From Porpolomopsis calyptriformis (taxonomy: Eukaryota > Basidiomycota > Agaricomycetes > Agaricales > Hygrophoraceae), in the NCBI GenBank assembly GCA_951640195.1, contig OX621167.1:186001-250000 (forward strand): DNA of 64,000 nt, read 5' to 3'. The notes beneath the pieces were generated by a model. It was not told the origin of the DNA. It did not search any database and was given only the letters and a program-made list of their open reading frames with translations. Positions 22,480-34,600 of the stretch are shown here, piece by piece; within the stretch, counting starts at the first letter, position 1; the number at the start of each line of letters is the position of its first letter. A program made the translations under genes and the position numbers.

Positions 22480-25300
22480 CGATGTACATTCATTTCCTCT
22501 CGATGAACACTGATAACTGCGTTATGCAATCAGTGGGTTTACGCGGCGTCATGCCATCGTTTGCTCGTCAATTGGGTTGAATGTCTGGCTTGTTGGTTTC
22601 TGACCTCGGTAAGTTCATATTCTGTCGGCGGACACTGAATGCGCTATGCACTCAGTCGGTGTTGCACCGTTCACTGTCTGACATCTTGATTCGCAGACCG
22701 GTGTCATTCATCTCCTCTCAATGAAACACTGATAACTGCGTTATGCAATCAGTGGGTTCGACGCGGCGTCATGCCATCGTTGGATCGTCAATTGGGTTGA
22801 ATGTCTGGCTTGTTGGTTTCTGACCTCGGTGAGTTCATATTCTGTCGGCGGACACTGAATGCGTTCTGTAGTCAACGGGTGTTGCATCGCTCACTTGTCG
22901 ATTGGCTTGCCGACCGGTGTACATTCATCTCCTCTCGATGAACACTGATAACTGCGTTATGCAATCAGTGGGTTCGACGCAGCGTCATGCCATCGTTGGA
23001 TCGTCAATTGGGTTGAATGTCTGGCTTGTTGGTTTCTGACTTCGGTAAGTTCATATTCTGTCGGCGGACACTGAATGCGCTATGCACTCAGTCGGTGTTG
23101 CACCGCTCACTGTCTGACATCTTGATTCGCAGACCGGTGTACATTCATTTCCTCTCGATGAACACTGATAACTGCGTTATGCAATCAGTGGGTTTACGCG
23201 GCGTCATGCCATCGTTTGCTCGTCAATTGGGTTGAATGTCTGGCTTGTTGGTTTCTGACCTCGGTAAGTTCATATTCTGTCGGCGGACACTGAATGCGCT
23301 ATGCACTCAGTCGGTGTTGCACCGTTCACTGTCTGACATCTTGATTCGCAGACCGGTGTCATTCATCTCCTCTCAATGAAACACTGATAACTGCGTTATG
23401 CAATCAGTGGGTTCGACGCGGCGTCATGCCATCGTTGGATCGTCAATTGGGTTGAATGTCTGGCTTGTTGGTTTCTGACCTCGGTGAGTTCATATTCTGT
23501 CGGCGGACACTGAATGCGTTCTGTAGTCAACAGGTGTTGCACCGCTCACTTGTCGATTGGCTTGCCGACCGGTGTACATTCATCTCCTCTCGATGAACAC
23601 TGATAACTGCGTTATGCAATCAGTGGGTTCGACGCGGTGTCATGCCATTGTTTGCTCGTCAATTGGGTTGAATGTCTGGCTTGTTGGTTTCTGACCTGGG
23701 TAAGTTCATATTCTGTCGGCGGACACTGAATGCGCTATGCACTCAGTCGGTGTTGCACCGTTCACTGTCTGACATCTTGATTCGCAGACCGGTGTACATT
23801 CATTTCCTCTCGATGAACACTGATAACTGCGTTATGCAATCAGTGGGTTCGACGCGGCGTCATGCCATCGTTGAATCGTCAATTGGGTTGAATGTCTGGC
23901 TTGTTGGTTTCTGACCTCGGTAAGTTCATATTCTGTCGGCGGACACTGAATGCGCCATGCACTCAGTCGGTATTGCACCGTTCACTGTCTGACATCCTGA
24001 TTCGCAGACCGGTGTACATTCATCTCCTCTCAATGAAACACTGATAACTGCGTTATGCAATCAGTGGGTTCGACGCGGCGTCATGCCATCGTTGGATCGT
24101 CAATTGGGTTGAATGTCTGGCTTGTTGGTTTCTGACCTCGGTGAGTTCATATTCTGTCGGCGGACACTGAATGCGTTCTGTAGTCAACGGGTGTTGCATC
24201 GCTCACTTGTCGATTGGCTTGCCGACCGGTGTACATTCATCTCCTCTCGATGAACACTGATAACTGCGTTATGCAATCAGTGGGTTCGACGCGGCGTCAT
24301 GCCATCGTTGGATCGTCAATTGGGTTGAATGTCTGGCTTGTTGGTTTCTGACTTCGGTAAGTTCATATTCTGTCGGCGGACACTGAATGCGCTATGCACT
24401 CAGTCGGTGTTGCACCGCTCACTGTCTGACATCTTGATTCGCAGACCGGTGTACATTCATCTCCTCTCAATGAACACTGATAACTGCGTTATGCAATCAG
24501 TGGGTTCGACGCGGCGTCATGCCATCGTTGGATCGTCAATTGGGTTGAATGTCTGGCTTGTTGGTTTCCGACTTCGGTAAGTTCATATTCTGTCGGCGGA
24601 CACCGAATGCGCTATGCACTCAGTCGGTGTTGCACCGTTCACTGTCTGACATCTTGATTCGCAGACCGGTGTACATTCATCTCCTCTCGATGAACACTGA
24701 TAACTGCGTTATGCAATCAGTGGGTTCGACGCGGCGTCATGCTATCGTTGGCCGTCGATTGGGTTGAATGTCTGGCTTTTTGGTTTCTGACCTCGGTAAG
24801 TTCATATCCTGTCGGCGCTATGCACTCAGCTGGTGTTGCACCGTTCAGTTGTTGATTGGCTTGGTTTTCTCGCCTCCTAGTTTATAGACCGCTCACGTGC
24901 TGTCGGCGAACACTGACTCTTATGTACTCAGTGTGTGTTACTGACCTGTTAGTTTCAGACTGCGGTAAGTTCATGTCCTGTTGGCTAACACTGAATAAAT
25001 GCGTGATGCAATCAGTGGGTGTAACACGTCTTATGCCGCCGTTCATCACTCGATTTTTTGGCTTGTTGATTTACTTCACACGGGTAGGTTCACATTCCGT
25101 AGGTGAACACCGAATGAATGGCGAATGGCGAATGCGCTATGCAGTCAGCAGATGTAACGTGGCATTATGCTACATTCACCTGTTGGTTGGCTTGGTTTTC
25201 TTTCCTCTTAGTTTTCAGACTGGGGTCATGTCCCGTCAGCGAACACCGAGTGCTATGCAACCACTGGGTGTTGCATAGTGCTATACTACCATTCACCGTC
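22480..25300. repeat. 219-bp satellite with trimeric higher-order repeat
   Basis: The phrase TGTCTGGCTTGTTGGTTTCT recurs at about 22580, 22800, 23018, 23236, 23456, 23673, 23891, 24113, 24330, 24550 and 24767, a spacing of 216-222 bp. Two monomer types alternate: A has GCTATGCACTCAGTCGGTG with TGACATCTTGATTCGCAG, and B has GTTCTGTAGTCAAC with TCGATTGGCTTGCCGACC. The order is A B A A B A A B A A, giving an A-A-B trimer of about 657 bp. Each monomer contains hairpins such as CACTGAT...ATCAGTG. From 24770 to 25300 the units decay. The ORFs seen here are artefacts of the repeat. A short inverted relative lies at about 39310-39440. Confidence 0.9.
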
Positions 25301-25316
25301 GATTGGCTTGGTTCTG

Positions 25317-25364
25317 GCCACGCTACCTTACTGCCTTGAGGCCTAGACAGTAAGGTAGCGTGGC
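25317..25364. repeat. Perfect 17-bp hairpin
   Basis: GCCACGCTACCTTACTG at 25317-25333 pairs with CAGTAAGGTAGCGTGGC at 25348-25364 around a 14-nt loop. It lies at the end of the satellite, in a segment that the inverted copy of this module (39.1-39.4 kb) lacks, so it looks like a small foldback insertion of about 100 bp. Confidence 0.8.
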
Positions 25365-25398
25365 TAACTTTGCCAGCGTAAAAGTGTAGCAGACTGCG

Positions 25399-25600
25399 CC
25401 AGCTTAACTGGTATTGCTAAGCTGCTTCACCGCACCACAAAGAGCACAATTGTGGCTGTACAAGGAACCGAACCACATTTTGGTCAAGTCCACTCTGTTC
25501 GGAACAGAGGGGTTCAGAAGGAGTTCACTGAAACTGTGTAGACCCCTCTCCCACACTAACTTCCAACAGAATTCGTTCATTTCAGCCATGGCTCAGTAAC
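25399..25600. repeat. Inverted module, left copy
   Basis: The segment from about 25422 (CTTCACCGCACCACAA) through TTTGGTCAAGTCCACTCTGT and TTCGGAACAGAGG to TTTCAGCC at about 25590 reappears in reverse orientation at 39148-39300. In both places the satellite lies immediately outside. The internal CTCTGTTCCGAACAGAG is itself a palindrome. Confidence 0.7.
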
Positions 25601-25859
25601 TTGATGGTGATTCCCATTCCCCCTGTTCACCGCAAGGAGACAGGTGCTGAATATCCGCTGATACTTGATCATTATTGAGGTTGGAAGGGTGATGGCCACA
25701 GTGGAGTTGTGAACCACGCATAACGCTGGTAGGGCATAGGCAGGGCATCATCACAGTGAATGAAGCTAGCGTCGGGAGGTAATACTTGCCCGGTGGAGTG
25801 AGACATGAGCATCGCTGAATACATGACTATCCCTCGCATCCCGTCCCGGGAGAGATAAT

Positions 25860-26932
25860 TGGACTGGAGGTCGGGCCATGCTGTAAGAGTCCTATGGCCG
25901 CATGCTTACGGTCTCGTTGCGACAGTTATAAAAGAACCCCCCATTCGAGCTACAATCACATTCAATCCAAAGATGAAACCAAAGGCCGGTGCCTTCAAAG
26001 TTGCACACATCGGTCATACCAATATCCCTATCTTCCAGTCGACTTCATCCTCCACAAAAGTGTGCGTCAAGCAATGCTTTTATCATGATGCTGATGGGGC
26101 GCTCGGTCGTGCACCATCCCGCATTGTTTATAATAGCCATACCCAATTAAAGAAGTTGACGGTAGAGTCGTACTGTGCGACATGGGGTGCAGCTTTGATG
26201 CAACTCGCGTATGACTTTGTGGAGCAGGAGAATGCACAACGCGGTCCTCCATCGTTCCCGATTCCTCGATTGCGTTTTGTTCGGGTAGCCCTAGCCGTTG
26301 CAGACGATAAAGAGCGGCATACTTTCTTGATTGAGGAGTGTATTGATGAGGACACCGACGGCGAGTTTCTCAAGTACATCAATAACGACCGTAGCTCTCC
26401 TCTTTCCCACCCCAACAACCTTGAGCGACAACAGATAGGCGAATTTCTCGCCTTCGCTCAGCATGTTCAATATGTGAAGACTCAAAAGTTGGCTTTCGTT
26501 TCAGATGTTCAAGGTTTGTTTTCGCATTTAACTGATTCCGCATTCTGATTATTTCCTGAGAATAGGTGGTACATCACTACTTTCTGATCCCCAAATCATA
26601 ACAGCCCCGTAAATTTTGTTGCATGCTCACACATCAATTTTACTCATGGAATGATATTTAGTGAACTCTCCGGAAACCTCTTCGCTGGTGGCAACATAGG
26701 GGCCTGTTTTCAACATTTCACCGATGATCACCTTTGCAATAGATTCTGTCGCTACTACATTCCGGAAGGTCTCCCCAAGGCAAAAGCTGGTAAGGCACCC
26801 CGCTTTGGTGTATCGCTTGAACAGATGCTGCGGGAAGCCGAAGACGAAAAAGCGGCAGCAAAAGCAGCAGCGATGAACGATGACTGCGAGCTCACTAATA
26901 TGAGCATCTCCTTGACGTCTCTCGGACTGTAA
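25860..26932 (+). CDS. Alpha-type (MHCK/EF2K) protein kinase
   Basis: Atypical alpha-kinase fold. Exon 1 (to 26513) has VCVKQCFY (lysine of the ATP site), then FLIEE, EFLAFAQHVQYVKTQKLA and DVQG. Exon 2 (26566-26608) gives GTSLLSDPQIIT, and exon 3 (26662-26932) gives AGGNIGACFQHFTDDHLC and NRFCRYY, the Cys/His zinc module of the family, then an Ala/Lys-rich tail. Introns of 52 and 53 nt keep frame. These kinases phosphorylate targets in helical segments and are strongly expanded in mushrooms. The N-terminus is short and has no convincing Met near 25859, so an upstream exon is missing from my model or the gene is truncated. Confidence 0.8.
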
Positions 26933-28127
26933 TCCCAATCCGCATGTATGTCCTTTGAATAATTGCTCTCGTACATATGCTCTCACATCCACAGCTCTTT
27001 TACATATGCTTTCATACGCACGGCGCTCCTCGCACATACGTTCTCCTAGATACACTCTCGCACACTCAATCATACTCATGCACGTATACTCTCGTACGCT
27101 TTCATTCCCTTTATTTAATTCAGATACCTCACTTTAATCTCCAAATTTAATTTCTTTTCGTTGTAATGGTTATTTGAGCTTGAGTTGCAGATTGCTATTG
27201 AATTAGCCTTGCATGGTGAACCAACCAATCTCTAGGTTAACCTGGAGGTCTCTCAGTGAGTTTCGAAGCCGATACTTGTGAGCTGGATGGTCGTTCAATT
27301 GCTGCTTTGTGTTGAAGTGGGCACGAGTGAATGACTAAGTCAGGAAACTTCAACCAGCACCCTGATTGCAGTGAAACGCACTAAAGAATGGCTACAACTC
27401 TAACTTCTAGGCATCGAGTCATTCGTCAACCCTTCGTGCTCATGCTGATCACTGTGTAAAGTGCAGACACTACAGCCAAGGAACCTACTTGGCTAACAGA
27501 ATCAGACACTTTCCTCCTCAACTACAAGCTGTATGGGACATAACAGGCTCAAGTTTATCAAGGGAGTATTAGGATGAGAATATCACTACCTCAATGAAAC
27601 TCGAAGTGCATACATTCATACAATGCAGGGACATTGCAAAGAGTACAGCGAGCAAGTCTTTGTTTTTCTATTACACACCACCTTTCTTTCTTGCGCTGCC
27701 CTATCCCGCTTCACCACCGCCATGTCCGCCATTCAGTTCAATCAATGCAACCTCTACTTAGCTGGAGGTGACATTCTTAACATCCATCTCCCGGAGCATC
27801 CCCCCGAGCCATTTGTCACGCGTAAAAATCCTTCGGACCCAGCCCATTTCCTCAAAACACTCACCGTCCGTGCCGCGCGATTTTTTATCCGCGTTTCCCG
27901 CAAATTCTTCCAGTGAGTTTTTTTTAAACGTGGGATTCTCCTTCGCGCTAACTTTCCCGCAAAGTTTCGTCACCGATATGGTCAGAAACGAAAGGAGCGG
28001 GTTCAGCTCAATCGTTTGATCGGGGCGCGTCTCTCATACTCGCGTGAGCGCGAAGGTGTAGGTTTTTTTTTTTTCTGTTCGGATTGTCATGTATTACTAT
28101 ACTTCAAACAGTAAATATCATACAGTG
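26933..28127. other. Stretch with one doubtful small ORF
   Basis: An ORF at 27623-27913 (+) has an inner Met at 27722 (MSAIQFNQCNLYL) and no recognisable domain; I cannot say whether it is a gene. A region near 26950-27090 repeats short phrases such as CTCTCGTAC/CTCTCACA. A T run of about 12 lies near 28060. Confidence 0.35.
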
Positions 28128-28220
28128 TACCCAAGGTCCTTTACCTCGGCATGTCATAGATTGACAGGTTGACGGCATTTAAAGTTTTCTTAGCAGGCAA
28201 ATCTTGCGTTCCATACTGTA
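28128..28220. repeat. Dispersed direct repeat, left copy
   Basis: TGTACCCAAGG...CCTTTACCTCGGCATGTC and GGCATTTAAAGTTTTCTTAG, then GGCAA..TTGCGTTCCAT, recur in the same orientation at 43108-43195. This copy has an extra 8-9 bp (AGGTTGAC) in the middle. Identity is roughly 85-90 % by eye. Confidence 0.7.
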
Positions 28221-28283
28221 TACAACGAAGAAGTAGCTTTGTAAAAAATCAAAATCTAAACATATTTCACTGCGACATAGCCT

Positions 28284-30120
28284 CTATACAGTAGACATGC
28301 TGCTATGAACCGGAGGGAGATTCCTGAAAAAGTTGTTGTTGGGTAACGGAGCCATGCAAGAGTCGCAGTATGGAAAGTTGCTTACCCCTCTTAGCTCTGA
28401 ATAGGTAGAGAAAAGTTCCGATGCCCTCTTCCATCGTGGGGAGGATTGCAAGTCGCAGGCTAGTTTCCCAATCGGATCCTGCATCATGAAATCATTCGCT
28501 GTCCGATATCCATGCTCGACCCATCTGAACAGCCCTCCAGCTGCATACTGTGTACACGAAACACGGGTCTCGTGTGCCTGCACCTTGGTGTTGGAGTGAC
28601 AGAATATTGCGGAAGGGATAAGCACCGTGGAACCGGGGGGAAACTCTATCGCCAACTTAATATCCCAAAGTAAAAGGTGGCCTCCTTTTTTCGGATCAAA
28701 GTCTCCTAACGCAGTAATAGCACACCACCCAAAGGCAAGGTTCGAGAAGTCGCGATGAGGCAGACATATCGTCTTAGGACCAAAGTTGAAGGTCATAGCA
28801 CTCCAGACGCTATTTTTGAAGTTCATCCTAAGCTGTGGATGGTGGCCTAGGAGCCCCGACATCGTGGTAGAGTAGTACTTGTACAGGCGTGGTGCCCAAG
28901 CTGCAAACAGCCCGTTCGAGAACCCTGCTATCCTTTGGATGGCAGAGCATTGTATCAAATCCGTCATGACCGCGTGATTGTTGTGTGTAAGGCCAAGATT
29001 TCCTGGAACCTTTACGAAAATGTTCCAAGATCGTGATTAAAAAAACATAGCGGCAGAGGAAAAGTATACTGTACTTTTTGTCCTCCTCCGAATGAAAAAC
29101 CGCAGGCGAGGGATGGAGAGCGGCACCGGCGGTGGGATGCATCCTTTGCAGAAAATTCGCAAAGCCCCCGAGCTTCTGAGATTCTTTGGGCAGCCTCATT
29201 GTGTATGATTTCCCATTCAGGAGACTGGGGACGTCCACCTAGAAGAGCTACCACACGCCCCTCAGAATCGAGGATTGGCGTCGCACGACTAGCAGTACAT
29301 TTTCACCGAATCAGATCGAGAATCTTGTTTGATTGGGTAGAAATCGACCTACATGCCATCCCATTCCTGGATTCTAAACCCAAATTGGGGTGCGTTTCTC
29401 AACACATCCTCCAGAGAATACTCCTTTATCTCGATCCTCTTGCTCTTCTCTGACCGCAGAGCTGTGAACCCAGGGCCAGTCACAGGAAGGGTCTCCGTTG
29501 CTACCATGGTCGATATTGGGATGGATGACGCGATGTGTTTCAGTCTGACGTTGGTAGGCTTGACGCATCCCACTTTTATCGTGTGGAGGGATGCTTCCTG
29601 CCGTCGCTCCCTGCGATGCTTGTGGCTTGATTTCTTTGACCTCTTGACAGTTGAAGTTGTTCGAGGGTGACCTTTGACAGAGGGAATACTCTTCCTTACA
29701 TGCAGGGGGGAAAGGGGCGGGTTTGGTCCCTTATTGGCCAGTATGTTCATACCTCTGATCATTGGTAAGAGGTTGGCTTTCTTTGTTCCCCAGCATGTAT
29801 CTCCTGGATGTCCTGTATAGGAATGTTATGTTTTCATTTAATAGTTACGATATTTCTGCCTTACCATCGAGATCGTTGGGTTCTATCATATATGACATAT
29901 CCCCTACCGGAGGAGGCTGATTATAGGGCAAAAATGCCTGCCCTTCAGTCGGGTCATAGTCTGGATGCTGCTCGATGTCAATTGCAGCCTGGAGGCGAGG
30001 GAGGAGGAGGATGTTGGTCTGGATCGGTATACCAGAAGCTTCCAACAATGTGTTACTGCGTAGCAAATCCTTTAATGTTAGCCATGAGTCAATGCATTCG
30101 TTGTGGAACTTGTGGGGTTC
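28284..30120 (-). CDS. TET/JBP family 2OG-Fe(II) DNA oxygenase
   Basis: Exons from right to left: to 29865 (…IEPNDLDG), 29812-29353, 29288-29075 and 29009-28284, with GT-AG introns of 52, 64 and 65 nt that all keep frame. The second and third exons join as DG-I-RATPILDSEGRVVALLGG and then SFGGGQK-VPGNLGLTHNN. The catalytic cupin has LPHRDFSNLAFGW (H-x-D iron ligands), GDFDPKKGGHLLLWD, FPPGSTVLIPSA, a distal His in FCHSN, and the 2-oxoglutarate Arg in ETRVSCTQY. These proteins oxidise 5-methylcytosine in DNA. In basidiomycetes they are expanded and often sit beside KDZ transposons; no KDZ transposase was found here. A lysine-rich N-terminal segment (RSKKSSHKHRRERRQ) could contact DNA. The true start exon is not resolved, and a further intron near 28388 is possible. 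Confidence 0.85.
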
Positions 30121-30197
30121 CTCTCACAGGCATTTCACTTTAAGAATGGGTAGTACTTGACGACTTTGCAACTCACAGTGGGCTTCAACTTAGACTC

Positions 30198-31111
30198 ACG
30201 TGACACACATTTTTTTTTTTTTTTTTTGATTTCAGCATTTATATACCGCAACAAGCAAGCGTACGTGCTAAGACGTGGTGGCTGGTTATCTATGACCAGC
30301 CCTGCTACTTTGTTTATATACATATGAGGGGGTCAATCCCTGGGGCTTTGGGTGACGCAGTGAGTCTCGTGATTTGTGGGTTGAGTTGGGTGTTTTCTTA
30401 TTGTGCTGGAGTTGCACCGTTTTCGGCATTTGGGGGTGTGGCCATAGGTTGGCCTTCCTGGGCTAGGTTGCCCTCGGTTGTGTCGTCATCCTGTTGGACT
30501 GGGACTGTGGGTTCTTCATCGAACGTGGGGGATTTGGGTTTGGCATAGGGTCTGCCTGTCTTGGTGAACGCTCCAGGTTTGAGTATGAACGATCTCTGGC
30601 AGTGAGATATTTCTTGATGCTTTCCGGAGGAGGTTTTTGTGTTCGTCGTATTGCGGGCACTCTTGTATTATGTGTTCTCGCGTTTGTAACCCGTCTAAAG
30701 GGTCCCTTGTGGGCACCCTGAGTGCAGTAAGGCAATGCTTCTTGACGTGTGTGGCCCTCAGCGATGTAGCATCTCCCCTATAGGTGTACTACCTGGACCA
30801 GGTCGACATAAGTCTCCCTAATTGGTGTGGCAAAGAAACCAGCAGTCCAAAGACCTCCCAGCTAGGTACAGTCCAATAGCAGAGTTGGTCATTACGACCT
30901 CCCTAAAGGGTACAGGTGGGGATCACACCCAGCTGCACACACACACGGACACTAACCACTGCACCAACGTGGTAACAACATGGATGGGTACGCTCTGCCT
31001 TTCTCAGAGACCCACCGGCGATGGATTTTGACCTCTCGAGCCCAACCAGGGATTTTCTCCCTAGTTGGCTACGGCCCAGTGAATGACTCCAGGGCAACGT
31101 GACACACATTT
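30198..31111 (-). mobile_element. Retroposon with tRNA-like head and LINE 3' tail
   Basis: Inserted on the minus strand: a T run at 30213-30227 (poly-A of the element), and 15-bp target-site duplications ACGTGACACACATTT at 30198-30212 and 31097-31111. Near its 5' end, box A TGGTGCAGTGG (30956-30966, minus strand) and a box B-like GGTGTGATCCC (30919-30929) match RNA polymerase III internal promoters. Further in, frames at 30516-30716 read TREHIIQECPQYDEHKNLL and a shifted frame reads GAFTKTGRPY, the end of a Tad-type LINE reverse-transcriptase ORF, now frameshifted. The element therefore combines a SINE-style head with a LINE tail. Confidence 0.75.
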
Positions 31112-31601
31112 CTGTAGAAAGGCTGTAGAAAGGAATGTTTCGATTAACGTTCCCTTCTTTCTTTGCCTCCAGTCACAGTTCAGTTCCAGTTCAGTTAATC
31201 AGTATCAATGACTTGGCCTACTAAGCTGCAGTAGCCGAGAATACTATCCAAATACATGACGGGAGGGGAGAAAGATTGAGAAGGAGCAGGCAAGGCGAGG
31301 ATCAGAGTCAACGGCGGGAATGAGGATGGGTGTGGGCGAATAGGCAGGGCCTAATACTGTATTGCGAACAACATACCACCGATATATAAATACTAGATTT
31401 TGACCAATAAATGCTGGCCTCTGCCACACTGAACTTGGAAGAAGCTTGTAAAAGATGATGCTCAGACTTGCAACAAAGGAAGGTCTTATCTGTTGATCAC
31501 ACAGAGGATACTATCGAACACTGCCCCATGCTCAGGAGGCAACTTGTATCAAAGGAAGATGTGGTACAATATAGTCGTATACATGGGCAGGTCCACACCA
31601 C
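31112..31601. other. Intergenic spacer
   Basis: No gene seen. It includes the target region next to the retroposon and the 3' side of the PHD/CHAT-like gene. A repeated GTTCAGTTCCAGTTCAGTT phrase lies near 31180. Confidence 0.4.
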
Positions 31602-34600
31602 TCATGTTGATTGGGTTTCGCCCACCTTCTTCCTTCCACCTTCCTTCCACTTAGCGTGTGCCCAGGCGTCAGGTGGCACAGGGAACGGCAAAATACAGTA
31701 CTTGTATGGCCGCAAGTGCTTTTTGTCACAGTCCTGTACAAAGTTAGGTCGACGAACCTTCTGCACACGCGACTTGCAGAATCCACATGAAAGGCGGCAC
31801 CAATCGCCCTTCTTATCAAGCATGCTTGACGTTACAAAACAGCCCACACCACATGTCGGACATGCCGGAGGATCCAATCCCCATGGGCAGTCCTCGTTGG
31901 AGAGCGCGAATTGCGTGACGGAAATGTCACCTCCTGATTCCGATTCCGATCCCTTCCATGCACGAATGAGCAGGACGGGTGTGTGTGAGAGGATGTCTAC
32001 TCGGTCAAATGACCGATGCAGCGCTTCCTCCACATCCTGCATGTTCTTCTCTTGCTGAAGGAATGCCAGCTCAACGAATAACGGCAATGCAGATGTGACT
32101 TTGATAGGCGATAACACCTTTGCGGAGAATCCAATGACCCAAGTGAAGATATTACTAGAAGGAGGGATAAAACGGTTTATTGATTGTTGGGCAGAAGTCG
32201 CAAAGGGGAAGGGGAAGAGGGAAATCCTGCATACCTTTCAACCAGGGACTTCCACGACTGTAGACTTCCCTCGTGGTGAAATGTGTGCCCACAGCACAGG
32301 GCAATCAAGCCCTTGATTGATGGGTTCTGCATAAACACGGGATCGTATGCATCCTGCATAGTAGCGCGTAGAATCTGGGGAAACCGGTTCCGGTTCAGTT
32401 CCAGTTCGACGATAGCATCTTCTTATGAAGTCCTCCAACAACTACTTACTTCGGTGATGTGGGCGTGGCGGTTGGTTTTGGCCCCTGGGAATGCGTAGAC
32501 TAACTCCCCCGTTTGAACTGTAGTATGGCCTTCAAGGACGACAAGGACTGCTGAGTTCGGGAATCGCTTTATCCACTCCACCGCTTGTGAGCGCAATGCT
32601 TTGAGAGTGCGTCCATTATTCAAGTAAACGTATATAGTCTGGAGCTGTTTATAGAATACCATAAGCCTAAATCACTCGGTCATTCGAGGAAACGTCCCTC
32701 ACCTGGTCATCCTGCTCGTGCTTGTAAAAGTCTTTCAATCGCCCTGCGATATTCGGGGCGGTTAGTGTCTCTTTGACCATTCTTGCCTCACATGTGTATA
32801 TGTGGATGTAGAGGAGGGGGGTTATAACCCTCCCCCCGTGGAAGAATGATTTTATTCGTGAGTTGATTGTATACTGAAGAAGGAAAATCAGTGGTGTTGT
32901 CTTGCATGAAGTAGATCCAAACCTTGGGAAGTATTTTTTTGAGGCGACAATGCCTCAGGCAGTACCATGGAGTTCCCTCAGGAACATCCCACTGGACACA
33001 CGCAGTCGAGTCCGAGGAAACACACAGCATGACACCACACCCTGGTTCACTGCATACCACAAATGACCCACCATCACTACAATATTGGCAAAACTATCCA
33101 AAACATGCAGCATATTAGCGGGACTCGTAATAAATTATTTTTCCTCCCATCTTCTTACCATCTTTGCCGACCCCTTGCCTTGTGCTTCATCATCATCTTG
33201 AGATGATGATGCCGTTTCCGACGTCAGTTTATCCATGTTCTCCAATGAATGGAGAAAGTCTTCGCCAGGGTTTCCTGGCAGTGCATCCGTGATGCAGGTT
33301 GACGTGTGAAACCCATAGCGCCGTCGCTTCACTGCACGGCCACCTGCAGCAGCCTTCCTCTTCCTCTTCTCGGGCACACGGTTGGAAGTCTGTTTTTTCG
33401 TCGCTCCACTTGACGAACTCCTCCTCTCTGCACCCACATGCTTCGCATTGGGTTGAGATGGTGGATCCAGGGAGGGGGAGGATGCAGGCAACGGATGGTT
33501 GTTGATTGAAGATGATGCTGTGAGCATCGGATCAATGCCGAAGTTTTCATCCTGAAGTGGAGGTGATGTTGGCTTGCCTCCGCTCGAGCTGGTTGCTTTG
33601 TTTAAAAAGAGTGTGTAATGTCAACAACTGTTCATCAAAGAAACAATGTAGGATGATGTACATGGAATGTTTGCCAAGTCACCGAGGTCGAAATTGAACT
33701 CGGGCTGGTTCTCTGCTATACTGCCGCGCATCACAGCAGCAGGTTGATTAGCTGTATCCTTGGCTGGGGCGGCAGGGTTGGCAGGGGCGGCAGGTGTCGC
33801 AGGGGCGGTGGATTTGGCTGGGGGGGCGGATTTAGCTGGGGGGGCGGATTTGGCTGGGGGGGCGGATTTGGCTGGGGCAGCAGGGTTGGCGGTGGCGGCG
33901 GGTTTGGCTGGGGCAGTGGTTTGGGCTGGGGCGGCGGGTTTGGCAGGGGCGGTGGATTTGGCAGGGGCAGTGGGGTTGACAGTGGCGGATTTGGCTGGGG
34001 CAGCAGGGTTGGCGGTGGCGGCGGTTTTAGCTGGGGCGGTGGTTTGGGCTCGGGCGGCGGTTTTAGCTGGGGCGGTGGTTTGGGCTCGGGCGGCGGGTTT
34101 GGCAGGGGCGGTGGGTTTGGATGCAGGAATGGGCTGGGCTGGGGCGGTGGCTTGGTTGCCGGTATTTTCAAATGTTGCGAGCGTTAGTTTGTTTCCGACT
34201 TGCACCTGTTCCAATGCTGCCAACAATGGCTCTAGACTACCACAGAATGTGGGTCATTATGCTATGCCACAGATCAGATCCAATACATACCTGTGTGAGT
34301 CGGCCTTGTCTTTCGTGAGATCGATGGGCCGAGATGTGGAGGTAGATGGAGATGGAGCCGACTGGTGGGTCTGTTCACCTACTTGGCACTCTTGGCCAGG
34401 ATCGGAAGGAGGCTGGGTGGCTTGGGTAAGGGGTGGTTGGTGGATGAGGGCATTTGGCTGCGTGCTAGTTGGTGATGATATGTTAATAAAGAGACATAAA
34501 GATATGTTTGTTTGTTTGTTCATACTCTATGCCGCGTGCAGAAATTTTGGGAGAAGGTGAGATGTTCAGGAAATCGTTGGGATTCCAACCACCTTCATTG

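Noticed and set aside
23017..24767. Four similar plus-strand ORFs of 72-83 aa
   Set aside because: They repeat with the 657-bp satellite unit and have no domain; artefacts of the tandem repeat.
33731..34187. Long Pro-rich and Gly-rich ORFs on both strands
   Set aside because: They are other frames of the APAKP/APAQT repeat encoded on the minus strand within the PHD-like gene; the repeat keeps all frames open.
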